From positions 434,001 to 498,000 of the forward strand of contig JANFOG010000007.1 of assembly GCA_024336345.1 (NCBI GenBank): a stretch of 64,000 nucleotides of DNA, in the 5' to 3' direction. Positions within the stretch are counted from its first letter, which is position 1. The number at the start of each line of letters is the position of its first letter. Source of the DNA: Mariannaea sp. PMI_226. Its lineage: Eukaryota; Ascomycota; Sordariomycetes; Hypocreales; Nectriaceae. Below the pieces are notes generated by a model, which was not told where the DNA came from, ran no database searches, and saw only the letters and a list, made by a program, of their open reading frames with translations. Below are positions 54,941-64,000 of the stretch, piece by piece. A program made the translations under genes and the position numbers.

Positions 54941-55786
54941 TTAGATTCTCGTAAGAAATTCCTTAATATCGTCAATCTCCTCGGGTACCTTTAGCCAGTG
55001 GCCTTCTTGCTCCGCTCCCGTGTACTCCTTCCAACTCGCGTTAAACCCAGCGTCAGAAAGGATTTCCATCGCTTCCCGACCCAGGTCAACATCCACGTAC
55101 GCGTCGTCAGTCCCATGTCCCAGGAATATTGGAGTCTCCAGATATTCCTTGGAAAAATTTGTCTCCAGTCTGTTTCGGGCAGAGCCCATTATGTCCATAA
55201 CGAAAGAGTCAAACATCGACGGTCCAGATTGGGACTCCCTTCTCTGAGACAAGAGATTGCGGATATTTCTTGCAAACGGAAGCCAAGTACTAGCTCCAAC
55301 AAATGCGCCCAGCCTTTTGCTGTTCATTTTGTGCCGGGAGAGTAATGTCCACAGGGCGATAGTACCACCTTGACTGATACCCCCAATTACCACATTTTCT
55401 GTTTTCCCACCCAGCACCTGAACCTCCTTTTCTATAAGTTCATTTACATAGGAAACCGAGTCCCGAATACCTTCGATCTGCAAGTGTTGGCCCATCGTAG
55501 GGTCCGCTAGGGACTGTGCCTCAAACCATTCCGGCATGAACTCTTGGAAGGTAGTGTTCCAGTGTTCTTTTGATGACGGGAACACCCATTTCCACCCAGG
55601 GAACGCTTCTTGAAGAGCCTTTCCACCAGAAAGGTTCGACTCAGAGAGCTCCTCCGCGAATTCCTCAGCGGTGCTTCCACGACCATGAAGCAAGATAATA
55701 GTGTGAGTGTGTTTAGCCTGCGGGTGAATGATGTGACCAGGTCCGAAAGGTTTGGTTGCTGTTGTTTCAGGCGAGTGTTGCTCCAT
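54941..55786 (-). CDS. Alpha/beta-hydrolase, acyl-protein thioesterase/phospholipase-carboxylesterase type
   Basis: Single-exon gene of 281 residues from ATG 55786, which has A at -3; an in-frame ATG at 55882 would add 32 basic-hydrophobic residues. The early strand-loop TIILLHGRGSTAEEF supplies the oxyanion side, the nucleophile elbow is GGISQGG (S138), the acid lies in LGHGTDDAYVD (D227/D228) and the His in EGHWLKVP (H263). This is the APT1/YpfH fold. Members remove palmitoyl groups from proteins or hydrolyse lysophospholipids and short esters. It is longer than typical APT1 (~230 residues) because of inserts before the acid residue, so it belongs to the fungal serine-hydrolase side branch. 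Substrate unknown. Confidence 0.9.
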   Translation of the reverse strand: MEQHSPETTATKPFGPGHIIHPQAKHTHTIILLHGRGSTAEEFAEELSESNLSGGKALQEAFPGWKWVFPSSKEHWNTTFQEFMPEWFEAQSLADPTMGQHLQIEGIRDSVSYVNELIEKEVQVLGGKTENVVIGGISQGGTIALWTLLSRHKMNSKRLGAFVGASTWLPFARNIRNLLSQRRESQSGPSMFDSFVMDIMGSARNRLETNFSKEYLETPIFLGHGTDDAYVDVDLGREAMEILSDAGFNASWKEYTGAEQEGHWLKVPEEIDDIKEFLTRI

Positions 55787-56594
55787 TGTCAGTGAGCAGA
55801 TTAAGAGTGGTCGAGCAATTCGGCAGCAAATGGACCAGAGCTGCAGACGAGGTATTTTAATATGAAAGTTCAGTAAATTCATGTAGATAAAGTAGTGTTA
55901 TGAAAACAGTCATGGACGAGCCGCTGGTGAAGGAGTAAGTTAGACCACCTAGGCAGCTGAGCGGCCAGATTGATTCCAAAATTCATCGCCCCACACTGAA
56001 CTGACTCTATGCTTACCAGCTCTCAGCATAAGTAAAACCAACATCTAGACAAGTCGTTTAATTGGCAATGCGTTCTTTTCGTACAAAACGAAGGTTGGTC
56101 CTTTGCCCGGCCGGCCTTTAATCTGGTCCGTGGAAAGATCCGCTACTTCGAAGCTGAACCAACCAGCAAAGAATCAAAGAAGCTGTAAAAGCGGTGACAC
56201 ATGCTGCGTCACGTGCGGCTTGAGCTTTGTTTCACTGATAGTTCTAGGATATCAGTGGTAAGCTTGAATGGCAAAGATGGTCGAGATCTTCAGTTTCGAG
56301 ATTCATTCAAACATTAACATAAATATAACCTCAAGAGTTTGCGTATCGAGTTGCAAAAGATGGCCCAAAAGACCACAGCCATACATCCCTGTGTTCGGAA
56401 AATCGAGTCACCATTAAATACCAACCACTCTTCAACACTAACATAGCTTCGCATGGTGTCACGAGGGCGGATTCTCAATGAAAAGTAAAATCTATTTACA
56501 TATTCTAGTCGTAGAGCCATTAGTAAAAACCAACTCACAATTTTGAAGGTCAAATCCAGTTTGGCCAAGTCTCCTATCGCACCTATCCACTTAT
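55787..56594. other. Intergenic between two minus-strand genes
   Basis: No gene is seen in 0.8 kb. It holds the esterase promoter on the left and the 3' flank of the rhodopsin-type membrane protein gene on the right. Confidence 0.5.
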
Positions 56595-58004
56595 CTACCA
56601 CTGCCTTCTCCCGTACGCGTTGGGTTCTTGGGGATCCCCAGACTCATATCTCGCTTCAATATGTGTCTGCTTCTGAATGGTACCTGTCTTGGGAGGCATG
56701 ATATTTTCCGTGCTGTCGGCGTCGGACACGGCGTGTCTGTCGTCAAGAGATACATTGCGGTCATCAAGTCGAATGGCAGGGCCGCCTTTATCCCGGCTTT
56801 TGGATCGTTGGCCGAACGTATTCATAGAGCTGAAGCCTCGAGATCCCGAGTGGCCACCTGAGCTGAGGTCGGTAAAACATGGAACTTTCTTTAGGAGAGG
56901 ACGTAGTGCCGTGAGCGATGCAGCAAAGATGCTAAGCCCGATTTCGATCATAGAGCTATGAGAAATCTGGTCAGCCAACTTCATCCCGGAAAATACTGTT
57001 CTTTATCAAAGTTTTCCTTACTAAATTGTTGCCTCAAGTGTCGTTGGGATAATATCCGGGTTGGCGAGACCCCCGTCAGCTGACATTTGGGCAACCTCGA
57101 TGGCGTATTTGAGCCGGATGATGGTTGCAACAGAGCTCCTATGCTAGAAGTTAGAGAGATAAGCCACACCTGTTTGGTAATTTGTTGCTTACACTGCACC
57201 CAGTCCAAGGAGAACCATGATAGAGATTTTAAGCTTCAGACGCAATTGAGTCTTGTATAGCATGAAAACGGGCAATCCCTATGTGAATGTCAGCACATCA
57301 CTCAACTCATCTACTGACACAATGTAAAAGCTTCCATACCGCATAAAACCAACTAACGGACATGTCCATGACAGAGAGAGCGATTGCTGCGTTGCCAATG
57401 ATAGACGTGGAGATACATGTGCCCTTCCCAACACCCCATGCCACCGACAGTGGACGGCATTGCAGGGCGAAAATGAGGGCCACGGCTAACGACCACCCAG
57501 CGACCATAACAAGGGAAACTATCAAGCCCCGACGCACAGCTTGCATGTCAGACTTGTCAGCCAGCCGGAAGAGAACCAGCCCTACACCAATCTTTGAGAT
57601 GCCAGTAGTCAGGATATAAACAATTTGGGCAATGGTAAAGTACTACCAACCAACAGCTATTAGAGCAAAAGCCTATTCATCGTGGGTCTCTCAGGATACA
57701 TACCATAGCCGCCTTAATGGGATCAAAGCCGTCCTCCATTGCGGTTGCTCCTATGCCGTAGTTGATAGACTGGAGTTCCATTGCACAAAATATCACAAAC
57801 CCAACCTGGCCCCATGTTAGATGTCGCTAAAACCTCTCCAAAAAGTATTCAGCGGGAACTATTTACCAGTGAAACAGCCATAGTAACGTCGTCATACCCA
57901 ACTGCCTTCTTTGTACCGCGAGCCCAGAATCTCAAGCCGACGGCAAGGCCGTCCACCACAAGAAAGCTAATGGCAATTGGGTAGTATGCGTCTCTCACAG
58001 CCAT
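56595..58004 (-). CDS. Integral membrane protein of the fungal rhodopsin-domain/PTH11-like type
   Basis: Six exons on the minus strand: 58004-57867, 57805-57704, 57642-57340, 57278-57193, 57138-57022 and 56955-56595, giving 368 residues; three of the five introns are 61 bp. Seven hydrophobic segments are expected: ISFLVVDGLAVGLRFWAR near the start, VGFVIFCAM, the conserved YFTIAQIVYILTTGISKIGV, VSLVMVAGWSLAVALIFAL followed by QCRPLSVAW, LPVFMLYKTQLRLKLKI and the last SMIEIGLSIFAASL. This order is that of fungal SAT4/PTH11-like rhodopsin-domain proteins. The ~100-residue C-terminal tail is polar and Ser/Asp/Arg-rich, probably cytoplasmic. Some relatives act as surface or host-cue sensors; the role here is unknown. 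Confidence 0.9.
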
Positions 58005-59490
58005 GATGCTTGCTGACCTACCAGAGGGACTTCAATTCAGGCTGGAGAATAGAGAAGTGACAAAAAGAAGGAAATAGGGCTGTTCCATAAAAGAGTGGGA
58101 AACGTCCGAAACTATACTCTTGCGGACGATTTGTTCGCAGTTCCACACATTGGAAGAGAAAGTATGTCGATGGTTTTGCCAATGCCGATACACTCAATCA
58201 GAACAAGCTTGAGATTTCCTCCCGACAACGTGGAACGGTCCTGGTTTGCGCCCCTGAGATCCTTGTTGCATCCAAACTGGTGAGAACGGAACTTGGTGGT
58301 CTGATGTGGTCTTTCCATTACCCCGTTCGGGTCTGGCGAAGACCAAAAATCTTTTCAGCCAAGAAGCACTAATGTTACATAGGCTCTACATTAGTTGGTA
58401 TTTCGTACGTCGGTCCATAAATGCGCAGGGACATGGGAAGCTGTGGGTTGGATCCGAGAGGATATTGTTTCAAAGGGTTCGCAGCCGACGCCTGCAGGGG
58501 TGATATGAGAGGTGCATATCCATTTGCCCAAAAGGTTCGCTATTGCCGGCCTGAATTTCGACGCGTCCTTAGTGAGCAGGGTCATAATGTTTTCCGGGAC
58601 GTTTTCCGCGGCTGAAAAGGTGCCAGATCGGCGTTGGTTCGTCAACATTCTTTTTATGGTATGATGGACAGTGGAAGCACGGCCGATGTGAAGAAAAAAT
58701 ACCATCCATGGGATAGAAACCCATGAGGCATAAATCAGCATCATCTTGGCTTTAAAAAAAAAAAAAAGACGGCGGTCCTTGCAGGGGGTAGTTCACTTCT
58801 AACGAATTCTCACTCTTCATCCTCTACTCTCTAGGTGCTCGGATATATCTCGAGTCCTTCTTCCCCTTCCCCGCTTACGGAGGAGACAGAAACACATTGC
58901 CCCTCCCCCAGTGGTATGCATGCAATGTCGAGCCACAACTAGCCGTTAGGGCGCCATCGGATTCATGTCCCTGCATCGGCTGTGGAGTTTTCACTTTTTT
59001 CCCAAGACGGACAAGTCGGTCCCTCGTATCCTGCAGCCAGAACAACGTCGTCGTCCCGGTTGCTGGGTTCAGCCCTTCCCTTGAGCCTTGCAGGGTCGAT
59101 CCAAGCATGTCGCTTCTAAACAGCTCAGTTTGCTGTGGCATGGTTTGCACAGACCAAAAATCCCAGTCTCGTGGGTTCCGGTTCAGGGTGCTGGCTTGCC
59201 ACAGGAATCGATGCCTAGCCGTTCAAACAACTCGGTTAGCAAGTTGAAGCTACGGTATAGAAATGGAGTGTTCTTCAACGAGAATGGTTCGGCCTCACAC
59301 TCCAGGGTTTCCGCTCCTTAATCAAAGCGATAGGCCCATCCTATCTCTTGCATGATTCGCCGATGAAGGAATCAAGTATATAAGAAGAAAAGGATTCATA
59401 GATCTCTTTCCTTGTCAACCATAAAGTTCCCCATTTTACAACCCCCATGTCAACCTGTCTTTAGTTTCAAAAAGGAACAAAATAAAGAAA
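58005..59490. other. Intergenic, 1.5 kb
   Basis: No gene is seen. A poly-A run lies at about 58753-58767. The region holds the divergent promoters of the membrane protein (left, minus) and the kinase-like gene (right, plus). Confidence 0.5.
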
Positions 59491-60579
59491 ATGTCTGCCG
59501 AGGATACCCAACCCCTTCTTCCCCTTGTCCCCGAAGAAGTTACTGCAGAATGGATCGGCAGCGTTCTAGGATTGAAGGTGCAATCCATCGAGCTCACCAG
59601 TAGTGTTTTGAATGCAACGGCCAGCAAACTTTTTGTCACTATCACGTATGAAGATGACGAAGAGGCCGCGGATCGGCCGACGTATGTCTGTCTCAAAGGG
59701 GGTTTCAACCCAGACATGCTCGCGATACCACATTACAGAGAGCTCTTAGTCAAGGCATACACACGCGAGGTCAAGTTCTTCGAGCTTGTAGCTCCCAAGC
59801 TGGACAACATCACCCTGCCAAAGGCGTGGTGGTGCGGAATGAACAGCGAGCAAGGCCAGGCCATTGTGATGATGGACGACCTCAACCATTACGGTTACAC
59901 CTTTGGAGATCCCGTGAACGACTCCTCTGTTGAGTTTGTCAAGCAGGGCGTTGAACAGCTCGCCGCTCTGCATGCCAGCACTTGGGGTTGGACAATGGAG
60001 TCTCACCCGTGGATCACTCCCACTTACGAGAACATCATGCTCGGCCTCACTCAAATGTGGGATCTCACAGTCCTGGGTGAGGACCGTCCACCATTTCCCG
60101 AAGTCATCAAGAACCGGGACCGCACAGTGGCGGCCATGAAGAAGCACTATGCCACCAGTAACCCAAGATTCGCCTGCCTCTTGCACGCTGATCCTCACGT
60201 GGGTAACACCTTTATCGACACTGAAGGCCGCCCATTCTTCCTTGACTGGCAGATCATGTGCACTGGCTCTGCGCTGCATGACTTTTCTTACTTTGTTGTG
60301 GGCGCCCTGTCTGTCGAGGACCGCAGAAACCACGAGCTGGAGATCCTTGATCACTATCTCAAGGCATTGGAGCAGTTCGGTGTGGAGGGCTTGTCAGTTG
60401 AGGATGAGGGGGTTATCAAGGAGTATCATAAATCGTCAATGGCGGGTCTCGGTTGGGTTCTAACACCATATGATATGCAAGGTAAACCCAGGGTGGTAGC
60501 AATGTGCGAGCGCTACTGTGCTGCCATTGTCGACCATCAGACCATCGAGCTGGTTGAGTCCCTACCCGACCCTGAGTAA
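59491..60579 (+). CDS. Aminoglycoside phosphotransferase/choline-kinase-like (CHK/APH fold) protein
   Basis: Single-exon gene of 362 residues. The protein-kinase-like small-molecule kinase fold is shown by the ATP-lobe Lys in VCLKGGF (K69), the catalytic loop CLLHADPHVGNTF (H232, D234, N239) and the Mg-binding FLDWQ (D252). HxDxxxxN plus DW is the APH/choline-kinase/ecdysteroid-kinase signature, so all catalytic residues are present. It is closest in layout to the CHK-like (EcKinase/DUF1679) family found in fungi and insects, which phosphorylate small hydroxylated molecules. The substrate is unknown and the neighbours give no pathway hint. Confidence 0.9.
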   Translation: MSAEDTQPLLPLVPEEVTAEWIGSVLGLKVQSIELTSSVLNATASKLFVTITYEDDEEAADRPTYVCLKGGFNPDMLAIPHYRELLVKAYTREVKFFELVAPKLDNITLPKAWWCGMNSEQGQAIVMMDDLNHYGYTFGDPVNDSSVEFVKQGVEQLAALHASTWGWTMESHPWITPTYENIMLGLTQMWDLTVLGEDRPPFPEVIKNRDRTVAAMKKHYATSNPRFACLLHADPHVGNTFIDTEGRPFFLDWQIMCTGSALHDFSYFVVGALSVEDRRNHELEILDHYLKALEQFGVEGLSVEDEGVIKEYHKSSMAGLGWVLTPYDMQGKPRVVAMCERYCAAIVDHQTIELVESLPDPE

Positions 60580-61510
60580 ATAGAACATAAAGGTGCGGGA
60601 AGTGGGCGAGACCGGATCCCGAGCACCGGGACTCCATTCTGGATGGGGTTGCTATTACGTATGTGTACCTATCGGCAGATGTAATGTCGGGGGGGCGAAA
60701 AGAAAGGGATAGTAAGAAAACCAAAGGCAGCAAAATTACTATTGTTTTGCTTTTGTTTTTTTTTTTTTGCTATCATATCGGAATATCTCGCATGTCCTTT
60801 GTCATGAACTGCCCCTGTTGATTCGGTCGCCATTATTATTTAGTGCTGCTACTGCAACGTAGGTGGTGAAGCAGATGAAGAGCTAGGGAATTATTGCTTC
60901 CACATTGTAGTCGCTTGATGAAGGCCCTTGATATGCGGTGCTTCACACTTATGCCCTCTTGATAACTTCAAATAACCCTGCCCTGAAATATTTGGTTCGA
61001 TATGCGATTGGTAAGACCTGTAGTTCCTCTGATCACACAATCACACCCAGGTCAGTCTTCTGTGCATTGGCCACGGATCAGAGAGTCCGAGAGTGACATG
61101 GAGGGGGTGCCTTCAAACACATCCCCCATGTCAATTGTTTTCCAGACTGTGGCACGGAGAGCCCCTCAGCCCCTCATCTGCGTTTGTGTCATTTGCTGCT
61201 GCTCATGACTAGGAGCATCCCATGATGAAGAACAATCATGAATCGCGGTTTGGGCCGGGGTGTTCACTCATGGCGGTTGTTAAGTTCCCAGAGTATCCAG
61301 ATCACTTGAGTGGATAGACCCTGCTGAACCCACTGTTTACCTAGGTCACAAAAGCTGATAGCGTAGTCACCATTTCACTCAAGGCCATGGCCATTCATTG
61401 AATTGACAGGTGAGAAACGGAGTATCATTATCGATTGCACGCTGTTTTATATTTCCTTTTCTACGTAACACTTCATCGTAACACGTCATCTAATTCCATT
61501 GTGCATATTC
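60580..61510. other. Intergenic between convergent genes
   Basis: No gene is seen in 0.9 kb. It contains the 3' flanks of the kinase-like gene (plus) and of the acidic protein gene (minus); a T-run is at about 60757-60769. Confidence 0.5.
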
Positions 61511-62236
61511 TCATTTTCTTTGCGTTGCATTCTTCTTGCTCAGCTCTTCAACCTTCTTTAGGAAGTTGTCCGGCCCGCAGCAGTACACGAAGATGTTTGG
61601 TACCTCGCCAACTATAACATCCACGCCCGGTTTGGACTTCTCACTACCAATAAGCCAATCGCTGTGGTAGACCAGAGAAGGGGCGATCTTTGACCATGCG
61701 CGATCAGGCGCCTCAGTAAACTTCATGTCAGGCTGCTGCCCTTCCTCAAATGGCGCAGGGGAGTAAATCTTGGGCAACTTCTCGCCGTACATGCATTCCG
61801 TAAAAGCCTTGATCAAGTCCACCTTGGTGACACCGTCGCTGTTTTCGAGCTTGATGGCGGCAGGTATTCTGGGAAGGCCACATGGGCACCCCAATGTACA
61901 GTCGTCGTTGCCCTTGGCGAAGAGCTGAGCGGTGAACTCTTCGACAGGAGGGGTTGTCAAGAATTGAGGGATGCTGTTATCAGATTCGATGGACTTCGCA
62001 AGCTGGCTGAAAACGCCGTGCCAGTAAGTCTGGAAGGCCTGTTCCGAGAAATCGTTGCCCTTGGGGCTCGCAGGGAATGCTTCCTTTGTCGTTTCCTGAA
62101 TTATCCGTACCACGTCTTTCCAGTTGATCTCCTCTTGAGAATAATCAAGGTCAGAGTCATATTCAACCCCAGAGGACTCGGCGTCCTCCTTATCCTGCTG
62201 CTGAACGGGGTTCAATTCTTGTTTTTCGGGACTCAT
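61511..62236 (-). CDS. Hypothetical acidic protein
   Basis: Single-exon gene of 241 residues from ATG 62236; the frame continues upstream to 62332 but only with a TTG. The N-terminal ~40 residues are Glu/Asp/Gln-rich (ESSGVEYDSDLDYSQEEI), the rest is globular with a conserved-looking block (NDDCTLGCPCGLPRIPAAIKL is one Cys-containing loop) and a C-terminal PNIFVYCCGPDNFLKKVEELS. No signal peptide or membrane segment. I do not recognise the family. Codon use and length support a real gene; the single exon and clear ATG make the model simple. Confidence 0.8.
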   Translation of the reverse strand: MSPEKQELNPVQQQDKEDAESSGVEYDSDLDYSQEEINWKDVVRIIQETTKEAFPASPKGNDFSEQAFQTYWHGVFSQLAKSIESDNSIPQFLTTPPVEEFTAQLFAKGNDDCTLGCPCGLPRIPAAIKLENSDGVTKVDLIKAFTECMYGEKLPKIYSPAPFEEGQQPDMKFTEAPDRAWSKIAPSLVYHSDWLIGSEKSKPGVDVIVGEVPNIFVYCCGPDNFLKKVEELSKKNATQRK

Positions 62237-63728
62237 GATGGCGATCTTAAGCGGTGGTAGAGGGAGCTGATTTTCTGGACGTGGTAGTCTAGAGATACGG
62301 ATAGAGCAGACGGATGCGAAACTCTTAAGCAATAAATATTCGATACTAGGGTGCCCAGAGACACTGACTACACCAAATCCGGGTGCCAGTCAATTGGCGG
62401 GCTGTGCAGCAAACCGCTAGAGTCACCCATATGACATGCGACTGAGGCGATAAGACCTAGGATGAGAGAAGAAAAGCTGCCTCACATTTCATCTGATAGA
62501 GGAAAGGTGCGTGTCAAATCTGTGGGCTCAATTCCTCTATTGATGATTTACATAGACAGAAGTCCCAATCATGACTGAACCAGTGCGGGCTGTGATACTC
62601 CACCTCAGCCCCTTGGCGAATGATGTGTGCTACTCATACGCAGCCTCATGAATGAGAACTCGCTTCCAAAAGCAAGTTGATGGGCTATGTAACGGAGGCA
62701 GCTGGCTGTCCAGAAAAATGCCTGATCATGACGTCCATCGTAGTGCTATTCAGCCTCGTCGATAGATGCTATCCCCTAATCTATCCATTTGACTAGTTTC
62801 GTTGAGGTGAGTCTGCTAACCATGTGACCAGAGCCCCACCAAGCCAATTCCAGCTGACCATACCTATGTAACAACACCAAAAGGTTTGTGACGCAGGACG
62901 ATTAGGTAGTCCAATCGGTAAGGACGACTTGATTGAACGCCTCTGAGTTTGCCTGTAATGATCTTCTTCCGGCCATCCTGTTCCGGGTCACAAGGGCCAG
63001 GAACGTTTTCTGCATAATTAACGCATTTGCTCGCATCAAGACAAATAGGTAGACAGTATACAGACAGATATCTCACCTAGTTCACTGCACATAATTTAGT
63101 GTGGAACATTTTCATAGTATTTCATTTCGTTGTGGAGTACCACTAAAACGACTAACCAGTGTACCTACTACTCCATACATAGTATAGACCAGTCAGATGG
63201 TCTATGTTGAGTAACTCAGTCTCAAATATCTAGCTAGATAAAATACAAAGTCGTATTCCTGCAGCTGCTAGTATGGACTAATGTAGTACTTATGTACCTA
63301 ACAATTCCCGGCCCCTGGTGGCCCTACCGGGCGAGACGGGCGACTGGCCGGATCCCTAGGGGCGATCATCGACTTGAAGTGACGTGTTGAGGTTGAATCT
63401 GAAGCCTTATTTATTTATTACGTGTTACCAGGCACACAGACCTCGGATAGTAGACCTCGTTTGCACTGACTCTTGGAAGTTAGGAAGCGACTTGGCCTAC
63501 CAGATGAATGCGGCGACAACTCCAAGCCGCGGCTCCGACGGCCCAATTTACGTAGAATCTCACATCTTTCAGGTGTTTCTCTCACTTAGTTCTATAGCCT
63601 ATTGTATTCCCGCCTTTTCAATAAAGGATAGGCTTGTACCTGTGTCTACAAAGCGAAAACGGCTCGAAAACGCCTAAGCATATTCAGACTCTGTCCAGTC
63701 AATACACCAGTGAGGAACCATCCAGAAG
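62237..63728. other. Intergenic, 1.5 kb, no gene seen
   Basis: Only short frames occur. The left part is the promoter of the acidic protein gene. Confidence 0.5.
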
Positions 63729-64000
63729 ATGCGAGTAAGTTCATTACAGACTATCGAAAAAGAAGCCAAGGCCGTTCTTGATGGACATCCACCTAGTCCA
63801 GAGAAGGGGGAACTGCTCACGTGCCTCAACTTCGACAGCTGGCCATTTGTGCAGCAACAGAAAGATCTCTTCCTTTTTGACAGTGACACCAAAGTTTGCA
63901 GTTTTTCGATTGGCGATGGGCATTTACGACGAATATCGGAGTTATGTATCAGAAAGTTTGCAGCTGGAGTCGCGATCTCAGACTTCCATGCTGAAAGTTT
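63729..64000 (+). CDS. Possible partial gene running off the right edge
   Basis: An open frame starts at ATG 63729, just after an in-frame TGA, and stays open for the last 272 bases (about 90 codons). It encodes a soluble-looking, Ser/Asp/Phe-containing sequence (for example LLTCLNFDSWPFVQQQ) that I do not recognise. It may be the start of a real gene outside the window or a chance frame; the complementary strand also has a short frame here. Confidence 0.35.
   Translation, partial: MRVSSLQTIEKEAKAVLDGHPPSPEKGELLTCLNFDSWPFVQQQKDLFLFDSDTKVCSFSIGDGHLRRISELCIRKFAAGVAISDFHAES

Noticed and set aside
59746..60354. 202-codon minus-strand frame opposite the kinase-like gene
   Set aside because: It is a shadow of the plus-strand gene, which carries all catalytic motifs.
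1..64000. CRISPR arrays, bacterial operons or prophage
   Set aside because: Introns, fungal gene families and gene spacing show eukaryotic nuclear DNA; no regularly spaced repeat array was found.

Overview
The window reads as nuclear DNA of a filamentous ascomycete, most likely a Fusarium-type member of the Hypocreales. Genes carry short introns (mostly 49-76 bp) with GT..AG ends and CTAAC/CTGAC-like branch points. The gene set includes two Zn2Cys6 regulators, a highly reducing polyketide synthase (PKS), a PTH11/rhodopsin-type membrane protein and a TRI101-type acetyltransferase. No organism name can be proven from the sequence alone. Exon boundaries below were placed by hand from splice signals and reading frame.

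Region 1 (1-19.4 kb) looks like the flank of a secondary-metabolite cluster. It holds the N-terminal ~1,117 residues of a reducing PKS (minus strand, running off the left edge) and, divergently transcribed, an alpha-oxoamine synthase. That pairing is the signature of sphinganine-analogue (fumonisin-like) biosynthesis, in which a polyketide chain is released by PLP-dependent condensation with an amino acid. Next come a 2.2 kb gene-empty gap, a Zn2Cys6 regulator, a succinate-semialdehyde-type aldehyde dehydrogenase, an MFS transporter and a second Zn2Cys6 regulator. Whether the last four belong to the pathway is inference.

Region 2 (20.1-28.4 kb) holds a 1,746-residue protein with an HSP90-type ATPase domain at its N-terminus and a NO VEIN-type (DUF3883) domain at its C-terminus. 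It is followed by a class II aldolase and a beta-hydroxyacid-dehydrogenase-like enzyme, both on the minus strand. The dehydrogenase contains a 60-bp stop-free intron that is easy to miss.

Region 3 (28.4-51 kb) is gene-poor and looks like a decay zone. It contains relics of a threonine-synthase-like PLP enzyme, a 14-3-3 protein, an unrecognised acidic-tailed protein and a tRNA. Between them lie intact genes: an ATF/CREB-type bZIP factor, a secreted protein with dibasic sites, a TRI101-type acetyltransferase, a small glycine-rich protein and a membrane GNAT protein.

Region 4 (51-64 kb) is more ordinary: a PHO84-type phosphate transporter, a putative metallothionein-like peptide beside a perfect GC-rich hairpin, an acyl-protein-thioesterase-like hydrolase, the rhodopsin-type membrane protein, an aminoglycoside-phosphotransferase-like kinase, an unrecognised acidic protein and an open frame running off the right edge.
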